This document shows, piece after piece, positions 61,257-64,000 of a DNA stretch of 64,000 nt. Under the pieces are notes generated by a model that was given only the letters and a program-made list of their open reading frames with translations, was not told the origin of the DNA and did no database searches. Every line of letters starts with the position of its first letter. Positions within the stretch are counted from its first letter, which is position 1. The position numbers and the translations under genes are program-made. This DNA is from Ancylobacter gelatini (GTDB taxonomy: Bacteria; Pseudomonadota; Alphaproteobacteria; Rhizobiales; Xanthobacteraceae): positions 186,001 to 250,000 of the forward strand of contig NZ_JAKVIL010000001.1 in NCBI RefSeq assembly GCF_022601675.1. Direction: 5' to 3'.

Positions 61257-63262
61257 CAGGTCTTCTTGCGTGTGAGGAGCCATAGGAAGACGGGCGCGCC
61301 AATCGCCGACGCGACGAGACCGGCCGGCAACTGCCAGGGAAAGGCGATGGAGCGCCCGATGAAGTCGGCCACCGCCATGATCACGCTGCCGAGCAGCGCG
61401 GCACCGAACAGTTCCGGCAGCGGACGCCGCAGACCGACGAGACGCGCGAGCGGCGGTGCGATCAACCCGACGAAGGACAGCGGCCCGACCAGCAGCGTCG
61501 CCAGAGCGGTTGTGATCGCGGCCAAAGCGAGCAGCAGCGAGCGGCTCCGGAGCGAGGAGATGCCGAGCGCGCGCGCCGACGCATCGCCCAGAGGCAGGAT
61601 TTCGAGCCAGCGAGCGACCAATGGCAGCGCGGCGAGCACGAGGCCGGCGGCGGCGAGGCTGCTGGCGGCCGATGCGGCATCGATACCGTAGGTCGAGCCG
61701 GTCATCCAGTTGAACAGCCGCATGGCGCGCGGATCGCCGCTCGCCATCAGGATGCTGACCAGCGAGTCCAGCAGTGCGCCGATGGCGATGCCGGCGAGGA
61801 TCACCCGTTCGGGGGAGCCTTTCGAGGCACGGGCGAGGGCCAGGATCACGACCAGAGCCAGTGACGCTCCGGCCATGGCGGCGAGCGTCTGACCGGAGCG
61901 GTCAATGGTGTCGAAGACGAACAGCGCCACCACGAGCCCGCCGGCGGCACCGGCGCTCACGCCCAGCACCTCCGGGCTCGCCAACGGATTCCCGGTGACG
62001 CGCTGGAGGATCCCACCCGCCACGGCGAGCAATGTACCCCCCGCGATTGCCGCCAGAATGCGCGGCAAACGGAGCGACCAGACCGGATCGCCCGGCGCGG
62101 CGATGCTCCAGCCTTCCAGACCCGGTCCAAGGCTCGCCGAAAGCACGGCGGCTATCACCAGCACGACCGCCAGCACGCCGAGACACATGAAGGGGCGGCC
62201 GGTCCCTGCCGTGGGAGCGATAAGGCCGGAGGCCGTGTGCGGTGGCAGATTAAGCCGGGGCAGCATCCACAGCAGCAACGGCCCGCCCAGCATCGCCGTG
62301 ACCGCGCCGGTCGGCAGCAGCATCCCGGAAGAGCTGGAGAGCAGTATCACCATCTGGTCGGTGAGGCAGAGCAGGGCGGCCCCGAGCAGCGTCGCCACGA
62401 GAAGCCGCGTGCCGAGCCGCCGGGCCCCGCCAAGACGGGCCAGCATGGGAGCGGCGAGGCCGACAAAGCCGAAGCTGCCGACCGAGGCGACCACCGATCC
62501 GGTCAGCGCCACGGCTACCGCCAAAGCGGTGAAGCGGGAGACCTTGAGCGAAAGCCCGAGGCTGCGGGCCGCGCCATCCTCAAGACCGAGCAGCGCCAGC
62601 GGGCGCAGCAGCAGCAGCGCTGCCGCACCCATCAGGGCGAGGCGCGGCGCAAGCTCCCTTGGCACCGCCCAGTCCTGCTGGCTCAGCGAGCCGGCCCCCC
62701 ACAGAAACAATCCCGCGAGATAGTGACTGTTGAACAGCGTGAGGAGCGCGGCCAGCGCCGCGCAGACAAGGCCCGTGACCATGCCGGCAAGAATGACCAC
62801 CAGCGGCGCCAGCCCGCTGCGGCGCGACAGCAGCAGCACCAGCGTAACGGTCAGAAGGCCGCCGCCGAGCGCCACCCATTCGCGCCCGAAACCGATGAGC
62901 ACGGGCGCGAAGACCAGCGTTGCGCCGAGAGCAAGGTTTGCGCCCGCCTCGATGCCGAGTGTGGTTGGAGAGGCAATGGGATTGCGCAGCACCTGCTGCA
63001 AAAGGGCACCGGCCAGGCCCAGCGCGGCGCCGGCCAGCAGGCTGACCACAAGGCGCGGCGCGAAACTGTACAGCACCAGCAGTTCGGCGATGTCTGTCGC
63101 GTCCGGCTGGATGAGCGCGTGCCACCATTGCCCGGGCGGCAATTGCATCGACAGGTTGACGAGACCGGCCAGCAGCGCCGGGACGCCCAGCAGCAGAACC
63201 AGCCCGAACGGGCGCAGCGGCGGGTGCGTGCTGCCCGACATGGACACGGCGACGTCACCCAT
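61256..63262 (-). CDS. fhuB: Fe3+-hydroxamate ABC transporter permease, double-length
   Basis: 668 residues, two fused FecCD-type halves (~20 membrane helices). Each half has the ATPase-contact and pore blocks: GALLQQVLRNPIASPTTLGI with GIEAGANLALG in the first, GILQRVTGNPLASPEVLGV with SAGAAGGLVV in the second. Fused permeases are typical of FhuB rather than FepDG or BtuC. GGAGGG lies eight bases before the ATG at 63262, inside the end of fhuD (8-base overlap). Confidence 0.93.
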   Translation of the reverse strand: MGDVAVSMSGSTHPPLRPFGLVLLLGVPALLAGLVNLSMQLPPGQWWHALIQPDATDIAELLVLYSFAPRLVVSLLAGAALGLAGALLQQVLRNPIASPTTLGIEAGANLALGATLVFAPVLIGFGREWVALGGGLLTVTLVLLLSRRSGLAPLVVILAGMVTGLVCAALAALLTLFNSHYLAGLFLWGAGSLSQQDWAVPRELAPRLALMGAAALLLLRPLALLGLEDGAARSLGLSLKVSRFTALAVAVALTGSVVASVGSFGFVGLAAPMLARLGGARRLGTRLLVATLLGAALLCLTDQMVILLSSSSGMLLPTGAVTAMLGGPLLLWMLPRLNLPPHTASGLIAPTAGTGRPFMCLGVLAVVLVIAAVLSASLGPGLEGWSIAAPGDPVWSLRLPRILAAIAGGTLLAVAGGILQRVTGNPLASPEVLGVSAGAAGGLVVALFVFDTIDRSGQTLAAMAGASLALVVILALARASKGSPERVILAGIAIGALLDSLVSILMASGDPRAMRLFNWMTGSTYGIDAASAASSLAAAGLVLAALPLVARWLEILPLGDASARALGISSLRSRSLLLALAAITTALATLLVGPLSFVGLIAPPLARLVGLRRPLPELFGAALLGSVIMAVADFIGRSIAFPWQLPAGLVASAIGAPVFLWLLTRKKT

Positions 63263-64000
63263 GTGACGGCCCTCCACCGAGCACGCGGGAGAGCTGGCGT
63301 GCGAAGCGCATGGCCGAAGGCACCATTCCGAACATCAGCGCGGGCGGCAGGCGGTAGATGCGCCCGGTCTTGACGAAGGGCAGGCTGTTCCAGAGCGGGC
63401 TGGCCGCGAGTGTTGCCAGCGTATCGGGCGCGATCGGTTCGAGATAGACGAGGCTGCTCGTCGGGCTTTGCGACAGTTCCTCGATGCCGACGGTGCTGAA
63501 CCCCCAATAGTTGCTTGGCCGCGTCCAGCCATTGCGGAGGCCGCAGCGATCGAGGACGTCGCCGAACAGGCTGCCCCGACCGAAGACGCGGACGTGCCGG
63601 GCATCCAGAAACTGGACGATCAGCAGGGAGTGGCCAGTGAGGTCGACGGCCGCGATATGTGCGCGGATCTCCTCCATCAACATATGCGCGCGGGTGATGA
63701 GCGCCTCGCCGGCGCTCTCCCGGTCGACCAGGGCCGCGAGTTCGCGGGTGGCGGTGACGCTGCGGTCAAAGAGATGGCCCGGCGGTGGCGCGTACACGGA
63801 AAACGTCCGCGTCGGCGCCAGGCGCTCCAGCACGGGGGTGATGTCGCCGAGAAACGGTGTGGTCACGATGAGGTCCGGCCGGAGCGCGGCAAGCAGTTCG
63901 AGGTTCGGCTCGCGATCCGTGCCGAGATTGACGATGTCCGCCGGCAGGGGCGGCTCGACCACCCAGTCCGCCCACGTCTGCGGATCGGGAACCGCGATCG
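63255..64000 (-). CDS. fhuD: Iron-siderophore substrate-binding protein, 5' end outside window
   Basis: About 248 codons are visible; the frame is open to the right edge. NLGTDREPNLELLAALRPDLIV and ITPVLERLAPTR are the class III periplasmic binding-protein pattern, with GRGSLFGDVLDRCGLRNGW and SSLVYLEPIAPDTLA later. It delivers ferric hydroxamate to FhuB. The leader and start lie beyond the window, as do any receptor or regulator genes and the operon promoter. Confidence 0.9.
   Translation of the reverse strand, partial: IAVPDPQTWADWVVEPPLPADIVNLGTDREPNLELLAALRPDLIVTTPFLGDITPVLERLAPTRTFSVYAPPPGHLFDRSVTATRELAALVDRESAGEALITRAHMLMEEIRAHIAAVDLTGHSLLIVQFLDARHVRVFGRGSLFGDVLDRCGLRNGWTRPSNYWGFSTVGIEELSQSPTSSLVYLEPIAPDTLATLAASPLWNSLPFVKTGRIYRLPPALMFGMVPSAMRFARQLSRVLGGGPSHG

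Overview
The window is high-GC, gene-dense chromosomal DNA of an alphaproteobacterium of the order Hyphomicrobiales (Rhizobiales). Its gene content and order best fit the Xanthobacteraceae (an Ancylobacter/Starkeya/Xanthobacter-like organism). This is inferred from order-typical genes (DivK, EipB/DUF1849, DUF1489, DUF3572, DUF482 acyltransferase, DUF6455, phasin, PyrB next to a metal-site-deficient PyrC) and from neighbourhoods I know from that order. No 16S or other species marker is present.

Layout. 0-10 kb: the 3' part of a polysaccharide deacetylase, a membrane LytTR regulator divergent from an isoprenylcysteine methyltransferase-like gene, tRNA-Leu(GAG), lipB, acylphosphatase, mgtE, a CHASE4-GGDEF-EAL c-di-GMP enzyme with a YdcF gene, and a DUF599/DUF3253 pair. 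10-16 kb: two tiny membrane proteins, a GST, DUF1489, panC, a coupled VWA plus membrane-anchored J-domain pair, and a D,D-carboxypeptidase with a SPOR domain. 16-27 kb: phasin with a structured, PhaR-like control region, clpS-clpA, azlCD, then HIT, DUF482, GDPD, RidA, eipB, dinB, DUF3572 and divK.

27-42 kb is housekeeping: rpmG, an MFS gene, NUDIX-DUF983, rnr, an inserted DHA2-type MFS exporter, topA, dprA, plsY, pyrC and pyrB. The last four form a minus-strand operon pyrB-pyrC-plsY-dprA, with topA 3' of it. 42-49 kb: several small secreted proteins, an AEC transporter with ruvX, an UPF0173 hydrolase, a winged-helix protein, and gatC-gatA-chorismate mutase. 49-53 kb: an L-lactate permease with an operator-overlapped promoter and its own terminator sits on the opposite strand between gatA and gatB. 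A GNAT gene and two PsiF-like secreted Cys-repeat proteins follow.

54-64 kb looks the most accessory. It holds a GST, tRNA-Ser(GCT), about 400 bp without a gene, a 49-residue membrane peptide, a two-gene unit of unknown function (ankyrin plus peptidoglycan-binding-like protein; signal-peptide/coiled-coil/Cys-module protein), and a translationally coupled siderophore operon fhuD-fhuB-esterase-fhuC that runs off the window end.

The strongest leads are: the unknown pair behind tRNA-Ser; the esterase embedded between fhuB and fhuC; a PyrC that lacks its HxH metal ligands; an internal 180-bp-period duplication in a PsiF-like protein; a double TGCG(A/C)TGCA motif bracketing the phasin promoter; and a palindromic operator on the lactate permease promoter. 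I found no CRISPR array, insertion sequence, prophage or rRNA operon, and no convincing case for a wholly new defence or mobile system.
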